From Bacillota bacterium (GTDB lineage: Bacteria; Bacillota; Clostridia; Lachnospirales; Lachnospiraceae): DNA of 64,000 nt. The notes under the pieces were generated by a model, which was given only the letters and a program-made list of their open reading frames with translations, had not been told where the DNA came from and searched no databases. Each line of letters opens with the position of its first letter. Positions within the stretch are counted from its first letter, which is position 1. Shown piece after piece: positions 7,240-15,701 of the stretch. The stretch lies in contig JAFAGA010000010.1 of the NCBI GenBank assembly GCA_023423045.1, positions 58,177-122,176 on the forward strand. The letters run 5' to 3'. The translations under genes and the position numbers were made by a program.

Positions 7240-8082
7240 ATGAGGACAGAAGTATCAGATGCACTGAAGTATATCATTGATAGTAAGGCGGTGAAAACGG
7301 TATTCCAGCCAATTATATCATTGCAGGATGGCGAAATATTGGGACATGAGGCGCTAAGCAGAATCACCTGTGAGAGCGTCATAAAAAATCCGGAGATGCT
7401 GTTTTTTGCCGCAGGAGAGTTTGGAAGGCTCTGGGAGCTGGAATTATTGTGCAGAACCACTGCTCTGGAGACTGCATATAGAGCGATGGTACCACCCTAT
7501 GATAAAATCCTGTTTTTAAATGTAAATCCCAATATTATGCATGATGAAAATTTTAAAAAGGGCTTTACCAGAGACTTCTTAATGCAATTCAATATAAAAC
7601 CGCAGCACATTGTTTTCGAGATTACGGAGAGAAATGTTATTCTTGATATGCAGGGCTTTCTATCTGCGATTGATCATTATCGGGGGCAGGGATACAAAAT
7701 TGCCATTGATGATGCCGGTGCCGGTTATTCTGGTTTAAATCTAATCAGCGATATCAATCCCGACTATATAAAACTGGATATGAAGCTTATTCGGGGCATT
7801 CATCAGGACGGACTAAAATACGCATTGGTGAAAGGGATGGCGGAGCTGTCGAAAATCTCCCGGATTAACTTGATTGCGGAGGGAATAGAGTCGTATGAGG
7901 AGCTGGAGACCTTGAGCGGTCTTGGTGTTCAGTATGGGCAGGGTTATTATATTCAAATGCCCGCAGAAAGCATACAAGCTATACCGGAGGGATTAACCGC
8001 GGCTATTTGCGGGCTGAACAGGAAGGAAAATCATTCTGCCAGAAAATGTTCCTGCGGCTGTATGGAATGCATAAGAAGATAA
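7240..8082 (+). CDS. EAL-domain c-di-GMP phosphodiesterase
   Basis: 280-residue stand-alone EAL protein that should hydrolyse cyclic di-GMP. All metal and substrate motifs are visible in order: GHEALSRI (EAL, residues 37-39), LNVNPN, FEITERNVI, IAIDDAGAGYSGLN (DDFGTGYS equivalent), IKLDMKLI, LIAEGIES (AEGVE equivalent) and QYGQGYY. The set looks complete, so catalytic activity is expected. No N-terminal sensor domain or membrane segment. The last 25 residues are basic and Cys-rich (KCSCGCMECIRR), which is unusual and may bind a metal. It is 19 bases upstream of the chemoreceptor gene, so the two are likely co-transcribed, linking c-di-GMP turnover with motility. Confidence 0.92.
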   Translation: MRTEVSDALKYIIDSKAVKTVFQPIISLQDGEILGHEALSRITCESVIKNPEMLFFAAGEFGRLWELELLCRTTALETAYRAMVPPYDKILFLNVNPNIMHDENFKKGFTRDFLMQFNIKPQHIVFEITERNVILDMQGFLSAIDHYRGQGYKIAIDDAGAGYSGLNLISDINPDYIKLDMKLIRGIHQDGLKYALVKGMAELSKISRINLIAEGIESYEELETLSGLGVQYGQGYYIQMPAESIQAIPEGLTAAICGLNRKENHSARKCSCGCMECIRR

Positions 8083-8101
8083 CAGACAGGGAGGCATAGA
8101 T

Positions 8102-10066
8102 ATGAAAAGCATTAAGACAAAATTAATTCTCTTCTCCGCTCTGCTGGTGGTCTCAATTGCAGCATTGATCGGAGTGATTGCTATCTCGGCGGGGAAAAAG
8201 GCCCTTAAGGAAGAAGCCCGGTATTCCCTGCAGCTGCTGGCTGCGGAAAGTGCGAAACTGACGCAGAGCCGGATTGATTCTATGATTTCTACGCTGACGG
8301 TGATTTCCAAGGAAGAAAAACTGATTGATATGGGGTGGGAAGCAGATACCAAAGTACTTTTGGAGGAATTGGAGAAAACACAGTTTTTAGATATCGGTTA
8401 TGTTCTTCCTAATGGCTATACCCATTTTACCGATGGCACGGTACGTCTGATGAGTGATCGGGTTTATGTAAAGGCCGCACTGGAAGGGAAATCAGGAGTC
8501 TCGGATGTAGTTATCAGCAGAGTTACCCGAAAACCGGAGATTGAAGCAGCTGTGCCAATCAAGAAAGGCGAAACAGTGGTCGGAGCGTTAATTGCCCGTA
8601 TGGAAGCCGATTATTTAAGCGGGATAACCGGGGATATCGGATATGGAGAAAAAGGCTATGCTTTCATTATGAACAGTTCGGGAACGGTAATTGCTCATCC
8701 GGATGTCCAGAAGGTTATCCAGAGGTATAATCCGGTACAGGAAGGCGAGGATAAGGGGTATCAAAGGATATTGGATGAGGGGACGGGGACGGTTACCCTT
8801 CGTATGGCAGGAGACGTTATCTATGCAGGTTTTGCGCCTGTTGGAGATACGGCCTGGAGTTTCGTGGTTACGGCAGAAGAGGAGGAGATTATGTCTGTGA
8901 TACCTCAGATGCTGAGCAGAATTGTAACGACAATGATAGTCGTATCCACAGTTAGCCTGGGGTTGGTGTTTCTCATGGCAGTCCGGTTGACCGGACCCTT
9001 AGCTGAACTGACAAAGCAATCTCAAAGGATTGGAGAATTGGATATCCGGGAGAATATTGCCGAGGAATATCTTGGTCAGCAGGATGAGATCGGGACTTTA
9101 TCAGGGGCCTTCCAATCCTTGACCCTGAGTCTTCGGGATGTTATTAAGGAGATTGCCGGGTCTTCCAACCTGGTGTCAGACACTGCTGTGAGTCTGGCTG
9201 CTTCCGCCAGGCAATCGTCACTGGCTTCCGAGGAAATATCGGCAGCCGTTGAGGATATTGCCTGGGGAGCGCAGGAGCAGGCAAAAAGCACAGAGGACGG
9301 AATGGTACAGGCAATGGTTCTGGAGACTAAAATTGAGGTTAATCATCAGTATATGGGAGAGCTCAATACTGTTACGGAGCAAGTGTTTCAACTGGTAAAA
9401 GCGGGATTGGAAGACATAGGAAGGCTTTCGAAACTGAGTAAAGAGAATGAACAGGCAACGAGAGATGCCTGTGACAGAATCCTGGCTATGAAGCAAGGCT
9501 CCGCCCAAATCAGGGAAGCAAGTAAAATCATTACCGATATGGCAAAGCAGACAAATCTCATCGCTCTGAACGCAACCATAGAGGCTGCCAGAGCGGGCGA
9601 TGCAGGCCTTGGCTTCGCGGTGGTGGCAAGGGAGATCCAGGTAATGGCCGAACAATCAGCGGAGTCGGCAAAGAACATAGATATCATATTGAACGGCTTG
9701 ATCAAGAGCATAGAAGAGGCGGCAAAAGGTATGAATTATATTCTGGTGACCTCCGGGGATCAGCAAAAAGAGGTGTTGGATACCGTGCATAGGTATCAAA
9801 GCATTTCGAAGGCCATGGAAGGATCAGAAGCAGCGGTGCAAAAATTAAACAGTTCAGGAAAGGATATGAAAGATGCCAATGCAGAAATAAGGTTAATGCT
9901 GCAATCCATGTCAGCCATAGCAGAACAAAATGCAGCAGGAACGGAGCAGGCAGCCTCCGCGGTGGAAGAACAGGCAGCGGCAGCCATGAATATTTCAGAG
10001 ATATGCGATAAGCTGGAGGAGCTTTCAGAAGGATTAAGAATATCGGTTGGCCGGTTTCATATCTGA
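8102..10066 (+). CDS. methyl-accepting chemotaxis protein with Cache sensor
   Basis: 654-residue transmembrane chemoreceptor. Membrane helix 1 at about residues 8-28, an extracellular double-Cache-like sensor (about 35-275; GYGEKGYAFIMNSSGTVIAHPD is typical of Cache domains), membrane helix 2 at about 278-300, HAMP about 300-355, then the long coiled signalling rod. The rod tip reads AKQTNLIALNATIEAARAGD, the CheA/CheW contact hairpin. AGGGAGG precedes the ATG. It follows the EAL gene closely. Ligand unknown; Cache domains commonly bind amino acids or carboxylates. Methylation sites are probable in Glu/Gln/Ala-rich helices near residues 370-400 and 600-640. Confidence 0.95.
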   Translation: MKSIKTKLILFSALLVVSIAALIGVIAISAGKKALKEEARYSLQLLAAESAKLTQSRIDSMISTLTVISKEEKLIDMGWEADTKVLLEELEKTQFLDIGYVLPNGYTHFTDGTVRLMSDRVYVKAALEGKSGVSDVVISRVTRKPEIEAAVPIKKGETVVGALIARMEADYLSGITGDIGYGEKGYAFIMNSSGTVIAHPDVQKVIQRYNPVQEGEDKGYQRILDEGTGTVTLRMAGDVIYAGFAPVGDTAWSFVVTAEEEEIMSVIPQMLSRIVTTMIVVSTVSLGLVFLMAVRLTGPLAELTKQSQRIGELDIRENIAEEYLGQQDEIGTLSGAFQSLTLSLRDVIKEIAGSSNLVSDTAVSLAASARQSSLASEEISAAVEDIAWGAQEQAKSTEDGMVQAMVLETKIEVNHQYMGELNTVTEQVFQLVKAGLEDIGRLSKLSKENEQATRDACDRILAMKQGSAQIREASKIITDMAKQTNLIALNATIEAARAGDAGLGFAVVAREIQVMAEQSAESAKNIDIILNGLIKSIEEAAKGMNYILVTSGDQQKEVLDTVHRYQSISKAMEGSEAAVQKLNSSGKDMKDANAEIRLMLQSMSAIAEQNAAGTEQAASAVEEQAAAAMNISEICDKLEELSEGLRISVGRFHI

Positions 10067-10167
10067 GTCTGTCCCAGGAAGAGCGACGGCAGGATGCCGG
10101 GAGACTCTTCTCGAAGATAGTTGGATGCTGATAGAGAATGGTAGCCTGATGAACGGCGAAAAGAAAA

Positions 10168-10224
10168 TAAAATGCCCTGCATAGAGATCACCCGAAGAAG
10201 GTGATACGCAAGCAGGGTATTTTG
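10168..10224. terminator. bidirectional terminator
   Basis: AAAATGCCCTGC (from 10169) pairs with GCAGGGTATTTT (to 10222) around an inner ATCACC/GGTGAT hairpin. A-run on one side and T-run on the other suit the convergent chemoreceptor and small ORF. Confidence 0.75.
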
Positions 10225-10242
10225 TGTTGCCGGCGAAGTAAG

Positions 10243-10413
10243 CTATTTGCCTTCCTGTGCAGGCATCTCGCTTGGAATGCTGGGAGTGGCTGTGGAAGGA
10301 AGAGGATTGGTTATTTCTGAACTTCTATCGTAGCTGTTATCCCTTTCTGAAGCGGTGTTTTTTGAGCCGGTATCCTTCTTCGGTGTTGCGTTATTATTGT
10401 TGTAATGCTCCAT
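10243..10413 (-). CDS. small hydrophilic protein, 56 residues
   Basis: Starts MEHYNNNNATPKKDTGSKN and ends SIPSEMPAQEGK; it is rich in Asn, Ser, Thr and Pro and probably disordered. AAGGAG lies 9 bases before the ATG at 10413 and directly abuts an earlier in-frame ATG, which therefore cannot be the start. No cysteines, no membrane segment, no recognised family. Confidence 0.5.
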   Translation of the reverse strand: MEHYNNNNATPKKDTGSKNTASERDNSYDRSSEITNPLPSTATPSIPSEMPAQEGK

Positions 10414-10591
10414 GAAATTCATCTCCTTCAAATTTACTAACATAAGAGAAGCGTTTTCTGCTTCTTGTTGTTTACTGTTAGTATTATTCTGCCTGTGGAA
10501 TAATATACACTGTTTGTCTTAAGCAAACGCTTGAATAAAAATTCTGATATGATAAACTAGTAAAAGCAGAGAAGAACAAGGAGAGAATGCA

Positions 10592-11725
10592 ATGATTAAC
10601 AGTGAGATTTTAGAGATCAGAAAGCAGATGAAGCATGAGAATTGTTCAATAACCAAGGTGAGCGGCTGTTATGTGGATGGTGAGAAGACGATAAAAACCA
10701 GGTTTACGGAATCCTTTCTGTGTTTACCGGAGGAAGAGACCTTCAAGTATTTTGAGATTTTTAAGAAAACCCTGTCGGGCACCATCGGTAAAAATCTAAT
10801 CAATATGGAGTTCCCTTTGGAAACCGAATTCAATGGCGGGACGCAGGAATTCCTGCTTAAGCTGAGGGACAGTGAGCTGAAGGACGAAGCCCTTTTGGAA
10901 GAATTTTATGAAAAGGTCATACAGAGCTACGAGCACCCCGGCAACTATCTTGTGCTGTTGGTCTATGCTGCATATGATGTTCCGGGCAAGACGAACGATA
11001 AGATAATGATGGAGGATGCCTCCGAGGAGGTATACCGTTACATACTCTGCTCCCTCTGTCCGGTGAATTTATCAAAACCGGGTCTAAGCTACAATGAAGA
11101 GCGGAATCAGATCCAAAAGCGCATTCAGGATTGGGTGGTGGGAATGCCGGGTAACGGTTTCCTCTTTCCGGCCTTCAATGACCGGAGTACGGACCTGCAC
11201 AGTGTATTGTACTATTCCAAAGATTCAGAAGAGCTGCGCAGTGACTTTGTTCATGCGCTCCTTGGGTGTGAGGTTCCCATGTCGGCAGGTGATCAGAAGG
11301 AGACTTTCCAGAGCCTGATTAAAGAAACGCTGGGCGAAGAGTGCGAGTATGAGATTGTACGCAATATTCACGAAAAATTGAATGATATACTGGAAGAGCA
11401 TAAGCTGAAGGAAATAGCGGAGCCACTGACCTTGGATAAAAATGAGGTAAAGCATATTTTTGCCGAAAGTGGAGCTCCGGAAGAGAAGCTGGAGGAGTTC
11501 GATAAAAATTATGAGAAAATGACCGGAGAAAATGCAACTCTAATGGCTGCCAATGTTGTTAATACAAGGGTATTTGAGGTGAAAACACCGGATGTCATCA
11601 TAAAGGTGAATCCGGAGCGTGTTGATCTGGTTCAGACGAAGCTGGTGGAGGGGCGCAGATGCCTGGTAATCGAGATCACAGAGCAGGTGGAAGTGAACGG
11701 TATTACGGTGAAGCCTACCTGTTAG
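10592..11725 (+). CDS. DUF4317 family protein
   Basis: 377 residues, the normal size for DUF4317, a family known almost only from Clostridia, function unknown. N-terminus MINSEILEIRKQMKHENCSI and the middle part VYRYILCSLCPVNLSKPGLSY are characteristic, as is the closing LVIEITEQVEVNGITV. Soluble, mixed alpha/beta, no signal peptide. AAGGAGAG precedes the ATG. It converges with the methyltransferase-like gene and their stop codons overlap by 4 bases. Confidence 0.85.
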   Translation: MINSEILEIRKQMKHENCSITKVSGCYVDGEKTIKTRFTESFLCLPEEETFKYFEIFKKTLSGTIGKNLINMEFPLETEFNGGTQEFLLKLRDSELKDEALLEEFYEKVIQSYEHPGNYLVLLVYAAYDVPGKTNDKIMMEDASEEVYRYILCSLCPVNLSKPGLSYNEERNQIQKRIQDWVVGMPGNGFLFPAFNDRSTDLHSVLYYSKDSEELRSDFVHALLGCEVPMSAGDQKETFQSLIKETLGEECEYEIVRNIHEKLNDILEEHKLKEIAEPLTLDKNEVKHIFAESGAPEEKLEEFDKNYEKMTGENATLMAANVVNTRVFEVKTPDVIIKVNPERVDLVQTKLVEGRRCLVIEITEQVEVNGITVKPTC

Positions 11726-12048
11726 AGGGATGTCCATGTGACGAGATGCTTATCCATATCAATACATCCGTTTAGCTTGAAAGTAATCCCTTCCGCTTCC
11801 AGGAGCTTGCGCTGGACCCCTTCCCCGAAGATGCTGTCGGGAGACAATTTGCCTTCCCTGTTCACCACACGGTGGCAGGGAAGCTGCCGTTCGGAAGGAG
11901 CATCGTGCATTGCATAGCCCACGATCCGTGCGGCCCTGGGTCTGCCGAGCATTGCGGCAATCATGCCGTAGGTCATGACTGAGCCCTCCGGTATATTGCT
12001 GACAATACGATAAACTTCCTCGAAGAAGCCGCTGCTTGATGTATGCAT
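11722..12048 (-). CDS. O6-alkylguanine-DNA methyltransferase-like protein
   Basis: 108 residues comprising only the C-terminal DNA-binding domain of the Ogt/MGMT family. The helix-turn-helix part reads MTYGMIAAMLGRPRAARIVGYAMH and the active-site loop LPCHRVVNREGKLS keeps the acceptor Cys (PCHRV). The usual N-terminal ribonuclease-H-like domain is absent, as in alkyltransferase-like (ATL) proteins, but those typically have Trp in place of Cys. So this is either a minimal active methyltransferase or an ATL-type damage marker. GGAGG 7 bases before the ATG at 12048 decides the start; the longer frame has no such signal. Confidence 0.88.
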   Translation of the reverse strand: MHTSSSGFFEEVYRIVSNIPEGSVMTYGMIAAMLGRPRAARIVGYAMHDAPSERQLPCHRVVNREGKLSPDSIFGEGVQRKLLEAEGITFKLNGCIDMDKHLVTWTSL

Positions 12049-12506
12049 AAGAATACCTCCAATGATTGAAACACAACTTTTCTTATTACTTAATATACAG
12101 CATAGACCGGAAGATAGCAAGGAAGATTGGCTTTTCTATGCATATAATATTAAGTTGATTATCATATTTGTTAATAAATACGTAATATATAGTTAAAAAT
12201 TTTTTGGAGCTGAAAAACCTGCTTTTAGGGAGGAAAAGGAAGGGGTTCTTTAAGGGGAAAAATTGGACTTTATAAAATATATATTTCTGAAAACACCCAT
12301 TTTATGCAGGGTTCAGCCTATTTATCAGGGATTTGGAGATGAAGCCCATGGAAAGTTTCATTACATATTCTGGGTTTATTATTCCTTTATTCTGGGAAAA
12401 AACAGGTAAGACCTGTGTCTAACGCCAATATCTAACTATTGAACCCCTATGGCGTATGTGCTACTCTAAGGGAGCAGCAGATAGATACCATTAAGGAGGT
12501 ACAATA
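12049..12506. other. 458-base AT-rich intergenic region, no gene seen
   Basis: Divergent upstream region between the methyltransferase-like gene and the CAP-domain gene. It should hold both promoters. I see no classical riboswitch core, no long inverted repeat and no ORF with a ribosome binding site. Confidence 0.4.
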
Positions 12507-13643
12507 ATGAAGAAATTAATTATAACATCAGTATGTACACTAGGGTTGACACTATTGGGTGCATTTGGTAATTGCCAGAACTCTTCCTATTTAGCGGATG
12601 TACTGAAAGGAACTAATAATACTACTGCGGTAGAACAAAATATTACAAACCAGGATACACAACAGGCTATTCCCACCGCTGTAACAGGGGTAAAGTCTGC
12701 GGTGGCTCAAAATACAGATAATAAGGAAGTAAAGGCAGTACAGACCTCTGCCAGAAAAAGCACGAAAGCAGTAAAAAGTACCAAAGCAGCAAAAAGTAAG
12801 AAAGCAGTAAAAAACACCGGAAAGAGCAGTAAGGTCAATAAAGAAAGTACGACAGCTCAGAAAAGCGGCAGCGCTGTAAAGTCCGCCAATGCAGCAGCAA
12901 ATAGTACGGCTTCAAAATTAAACTATCAAAACATTGATTTATCCAATTGCAATTCAGTGCAGGAGGTTCTAAGCAAGCTCCAAAAGAATGGCTGTACCAA
13001 TATTACTTCAGCCAATATCAATAATATCAAGGGATTACAGGATATTCTTGCATTGATCAAACAGAATAACGCTCAGGGCACTCCTACGGTAACGCCGTCT
13101 CCTACAACGAAGCCGGCACCCACAACACAACCCGCTCCTACGACGAAGCCGGCGCCCACAACCAAGCCCGCTCCCACGACGAAGCCGGCACCTACAACAA
13201 AACCTACTCCTACAACAAAGCCTGTAACCGTTGCACCTACTCCTACTGCGAAGCCTGACTCCTCAGAGGTTAGCAGCTATGCGGATCAGGTTCTGAAGCT
13301 GGTGAATCAGGAGAGAGCCAAAGCAGGATTATCTGCGTTGACCACAAACTCAACAATAACCGCAGCAGCGAATAAGCGTGCTCAGGAGACGGTTCAGTCC
13401 TTCTCCCATACCAGACCCGATGGAAGCAGCTTCAGCACAGTATTAAAAGAGTATGGAATCTCCTATCGTACTTCAGGAGAGAATATTGCATATGGACAGA
13501 AGACTCCTCAGGAAGTGGTAACAGCCTGGATGAATTCCTCAGGGCATAGAGCGAATATTTTGAACGGAAATTTCGGCAAGATAGGTATTGGTGTCTATAA
13601 GTCCAATGGATTGATCTACTGGTCCCAGTTATTTACTAACTAA
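12507..13643 (+). CDS. secreted CAP/SCP-domain protein
   Basis: 378 residues. A signal peptide (MKKLIITSVCTLGLTLLGAF) is followed by a Lys/Ala/Ser/Thr-rich low-complexity segment (about 75-135), a short helical domain (about 135-190, QNIDLSNCNSVQEVLSKLQ), a Pro-Thr linker of 6-residue repeats (PTTKPA, about 199-240), and a C-terminal CAP domain (about 255-378). CAP landmarks: NQERAKAGLSAL, FSHTRPDGSSF, SGENIAYG, and WMNSSGHRANIL, as in YkwD-type bacterial proteins. Function of such proteins is mostly unknown; an extracellular or spore role is often suggested. AAGGAGG lies before the ATG. A terminator follows at 13704-13740. Confidence 0.9.
   Translation: MKKLIITSVCTLGLTLLGAFGNCQNSSYLADVLKGTNNTTAVEQNITNQDTQQAIPTAVTGVKSAVAQNTDNKEVKAVQTSARKSTKAVKSTKAAKSKKAVKNTGKSSKVNKESTTAQKSGSAVKSANAAANSTASKLNYQNIDLSNCNSVQEVLSKLQKNGCTNITSANINNIKGLQDILALIKQNNAQGTPTVTPSPTTKPAPTTQPAPTTKPAPTTKPAPTTKPAPTTKPTPTTKPVTVAPTPTAKPDSSEVSSYADQVLKLVNQERAKAGLSALTTNSTITAAANKRAQETVQSFSHTRPDGSSFSTVLKEYGISYRTSGENIAYGQKTPQEVVTAWMNSSGHRANILNGNFGKIGIGVYKSNGLIYWSQLFTN
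13101..13223 (+). repeat. 18-bp in-frame tandem repeat (PTTKPA linker)
   Basis: Seven units of 18 bases encoding PTTKPA-type hexapeptides inside the CAP protein. Bases differ mainly at third positions (CCT/CCC, ACA/ACG), so the repeat is old or under protein-level selection. Could vary in copy number between strains. Confidence 0.85.
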
Positions 13644-13703
13644 TGCGGTGACAAAGCATAACTATTTTCTGACCGAATAACAAAACAGAGCATTATATCT
13701 GCA

Positions 13704-13740
13704 AAGGGTACTTGTGTCAAAAGCACAGGTACCCTTAAGT
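13704..13740 (+). terminator. hairpin terminator after the CAP gene
   Basis: AAGGGTACTTGTG pairs with CACAGGTACCCTT (13724-13736); the T-tract behind it is weak. Confidence 0.6.
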
Positions 13741-13798
13741 TTGCCCTTTATTTAATTAACGGGAATTCTTAGGATATTTCGGCTTTGCTTATAATATA

Positions 13799-13945
13799 AT
13801 GAAACGTAGCGAGGAAATGCAAGCTTGCTTGCAAATTCCAGCGAAACATGGCGAATGCGGAAAAGGTATTCGAACAGCAAGCATGCTTAAATTTGTGACC
13901 GAAGCCATTATATCATGTTTGTTTGCGGACATGATATATGATGGA
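13799..13945. repeat. hairpin-rich intergenic segment
   Basis: Three palindromic pieces in 150 bases: GCAAGCTTGC near 13819, AAGCATGCTT near 13882, and a longer imperfect hairpin near 13908-13943 (ATATCATGT against ACATGATAT). An 88-codon open frame runs through it but has no ribosome binding site or protein-like composition. It precedes the M15 peptidase gene and may hold its promoter or be a degenerate intergenic repeat element. Confidence 0.45.
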
Positions 13946-14000
13946 AACAAGAGCCAAGACAAGAAACCCGCGGTGGTGAGGCCGCAGAAGGTGGTGTATC

Positions 14001-14771
14001 ATGGTACGAAGCAGAGAGGTATTATCGGAGGAATTAGCAGGATGCCGGTGTCTTCCCTATTTTGACGGAACGAAGGTGCAGCAGTACATAAATTACAAGC
14101 ATTGTTATTGGGGGCTGACCTGGGAAGAGGCCATTACTTATGTCAATATCGGCCTGGACCAGGAATATTATACCTGTGTCACTCCGGTAAAGTCACCGCA
14201 GAAGCTGACGGTCCTTGTGAACAAGTACAGGCAGCTGCCAGAGGATTATATCCCCAATGATTTGGAAGTAATAGCACCGGAATGTAACAGCTCCTCACTG
14301 ATGCTGCGGTATCCTGCCAAAGTGGCATTTGAAGGGATGTGCAGTGCGGCGGGCCGGGAGGGGCTGGAGCTGAAAGCCATCTCCACCTTTCGCAGCTTTC
14401 TCTATCAGAATCAGGTTTATTATAAAAATTGGACCGGAGAGGTATCGCTGGAGCAGTATCAAAAAGAGCGGGATCGGGTGTCGGCCCGGGCAGGCTACAG
14501 CGAACATCAGACGGGTCTGGCAGTAGATATTAATGATTTGGAACAGACCTTTGAAGAAACTCCGGAAGGAAGATGGTTGGCACAAAACTCCTGGAAATAT
14601 GGTTTTATTCTGAGGTATCCGAAAGGAAAAGAACATATCACAGGATACGATTATGAACCTTGGCATTTCAGGTATATCGGTCCTGTGCTTGCATGCGTGG
14701 TTTATAAAAGTGGGCTGACTTATGATGAATACTATGTCAGGTATCTTGCGCCTGCACAATGTCGTAATTAA
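14001..14771 (+). CDS. M15-family D-alanyl-D-alanine carboxypeptidase (VanY/LdcB-like)
   Basis: 256 residues. The M15B zinc-peptidase domain is complete: STFRSFLYQNQVYYKNW, SARAGYSEHQTGLAVDIND with the first zinc His and Asp, and YDYEPWHFRYIG with the catalytic Glu-x-x-His. Such enzymes trim D-Ala from peptidoglycan stem peptides, outside the membrane. Yet no signal peptide or membrane anchor is seen: the protein starts MVRSREVLSEELAGCRCLPY. The stretch DGTKVQQYINYKHCYWGLTWEEAITYVNIGLD is the usual pre-domain of this subfamily. AGAAGGTGG precedes the ATG. Either the N-terminal anchor was lost, or export is unconventional. Confidence 0.88.
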   Translation: MVRSREVLSEELAGCRCLPYFDGTKVQQYINYKHCYWGLTWEEAITYVNIGLDQEYYTCVTPVKSPQKLTVLVNKYRQLPEDYIPNDLEVIAPECNSSSLMLRYPAKVAFEGMCSAAGREGLELKAISTFRSFLYQNQVYYKNWTGEVSLEQYQKERDRVSARAGYSEHQTGLAVDINDLEQTFEETPEGRWLAQNSWKYGFILRYPKGKEHITGYDYEPWHFRYIGPVLACVVYKSGLTYDEYYVRYLAPAQCRN

Positions 14772-14776
14772 GAAGG

Positions 14777-14822
14777 ACACTCCTCCTCTTAGCAAGTTGC
14801 TAAGGCGGAGGAGTGTTTATTT
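14777..14822. terminator. intrinsic terminator
   Basis: ACACTCCTCC (14777) pairs with GGAGGAGTGT (to 14816) around an inner TTAGCAA/TTGCTAA hairpin, then TTATTTTCTT. Confidence 0.85.
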
Positions 14823-14904
14823 TCTTGTATTATTTTTAATTCCCCCTCGCGCTCATTTTCCTTTTGCCATGTGCCGTAGGAATAGTTTATGGTTATCTTA
14901 TGGC

Positions 14905-15450
14905 CTATCCGATGATTCCTTCAGTATAATGGCGATAATAGCCTTGAGGAAAACCGCAGACGGGACAGATTTCCGGAGCACACTCTCCGCTCATTATATT
15001 TCCGCATTGCATGCAGATCCATAGGGAGCCTTCCTGCCTGCAGAACAATTCCCCGCGGATCAGCTCCTCATACAGGGTACGAAATGTCAGGTCATGATTT
15101 AGCTCAATGTTGGCAATGCCGTTAAAAAGTGCGGCAATGTCATCGTAACCCTCCTCTCTTGCGACACGTGCATATTCACGGTACACATTGTTTCCCAGAT
15201 CGGATGCAAAAGCACTGGAGTTCTGCAAGTTCTGCTCGGTATTCGGAAGAACACCGTTGTTCAATTGCCTCAGCCAGATTCTTGCATGTTCCCGTTCGTT
15301 CCTGGCAGCTGTCTCAAAAATTGTTGCAACCTCAATATACTCCTCTGATCTCGCCTGTTCAGCATTGAGCTCGAGGCTTGTGGTGGCGCTTGCTTCAAGG
15401 TAATAGGAATCTAATATATTTTGATAGGTTCTGCTTTGCTGAAAATCCAT
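14905..15450 (-). CDS. rubrerythrin-like ferritin-fold protein
   Basis: 181 residues. A four-helix di-iron domain with ELNAEQARSEEYIEVATIFETAARNEREHARIW (Glu ... ExxH) and a second set ARVAREEGYDDIAALFNGIANIELNHDL, followed by a rubredoxin-like iron knuckle WICMQCGNIM ... CPVCGFPQGYY at about 150-170. Rubrerythrins reduce hydrogen peroxide in anaerobes. The first helix motif is slightly off the classical E-x6-Y pattern. AGGAGA precedes ATG 15450, which gives MDFQQSRTYQ; the longer frame to 15486 lacks this. Convergent with the M15 gene. Confidence 0.9.
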   Translation of the reverse strand: MDFQQSRTYQNILDSYYLEASATTSLELNAEQARSEEYIEVATIFETAARNEREHARIWLRQLNNGVLPNTEQNLQNSSAFASDLGNNVYREYARVAREEGYDDIAALFNGIANIELNHDLTFRTLYEELIRGELFCRQEGSLWICMQCGNIMSGECAPEICPVCGFPQGYYRHYTEGIIG

Positions 15451-15607
15451 AGGTTCTCCTGATACATTAATACTTTGTAATATCATATGATGCGGCAGGA
15501 AGTTTTATCACAGGCTGAAGCAATGTCACATGCGTAACTAAATGATATTGCAGGCTGTAAGGTATTATATTAAGATTGCGAAGGAAATGCCATAAGGTAT
15601 AAGGGCA

Positions 15608-15636
15608 TTGACAATTTTCTTTCTCAGGCGTATCGT
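15608..15636 (+). promoter_or_regulatory. sigma-A type promoter for the glycosylase gene
   Basis: TTGACA at 15608-15613 and TATCGT at 15631-15636 with 17-base spacing; an alternative -10 lies slightly downstream. Confidence 0.45.
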
Positions 15637-15701
15637 TATTGTATAGTAATGATTTACCAATGGCGCTAAAACGGTATTAACATTAAAAGGAGGGTGATTT
15701 T

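Noticed and set aside
12049..12506. Riboswitch before the CAP-domain gene
   Set aside because: Checked by eye for c-di-GMP, c-di-AMP, glycine, cobalamin and purine core motifs; none found.
13101..13223. Regular 18-bp repeats that could suggest a CRISPR-like array
   Set aside because: Repeats are contiguous, in frame, without spacers and encode a Pro-Thr linker.
13799..14065. 88-codon open frame before the M15 peptidase gene
   Set aside because: No ribosome binding site, composition unlike protein, runs through palindromes and overlaps the start of the M15 gene in another frame.
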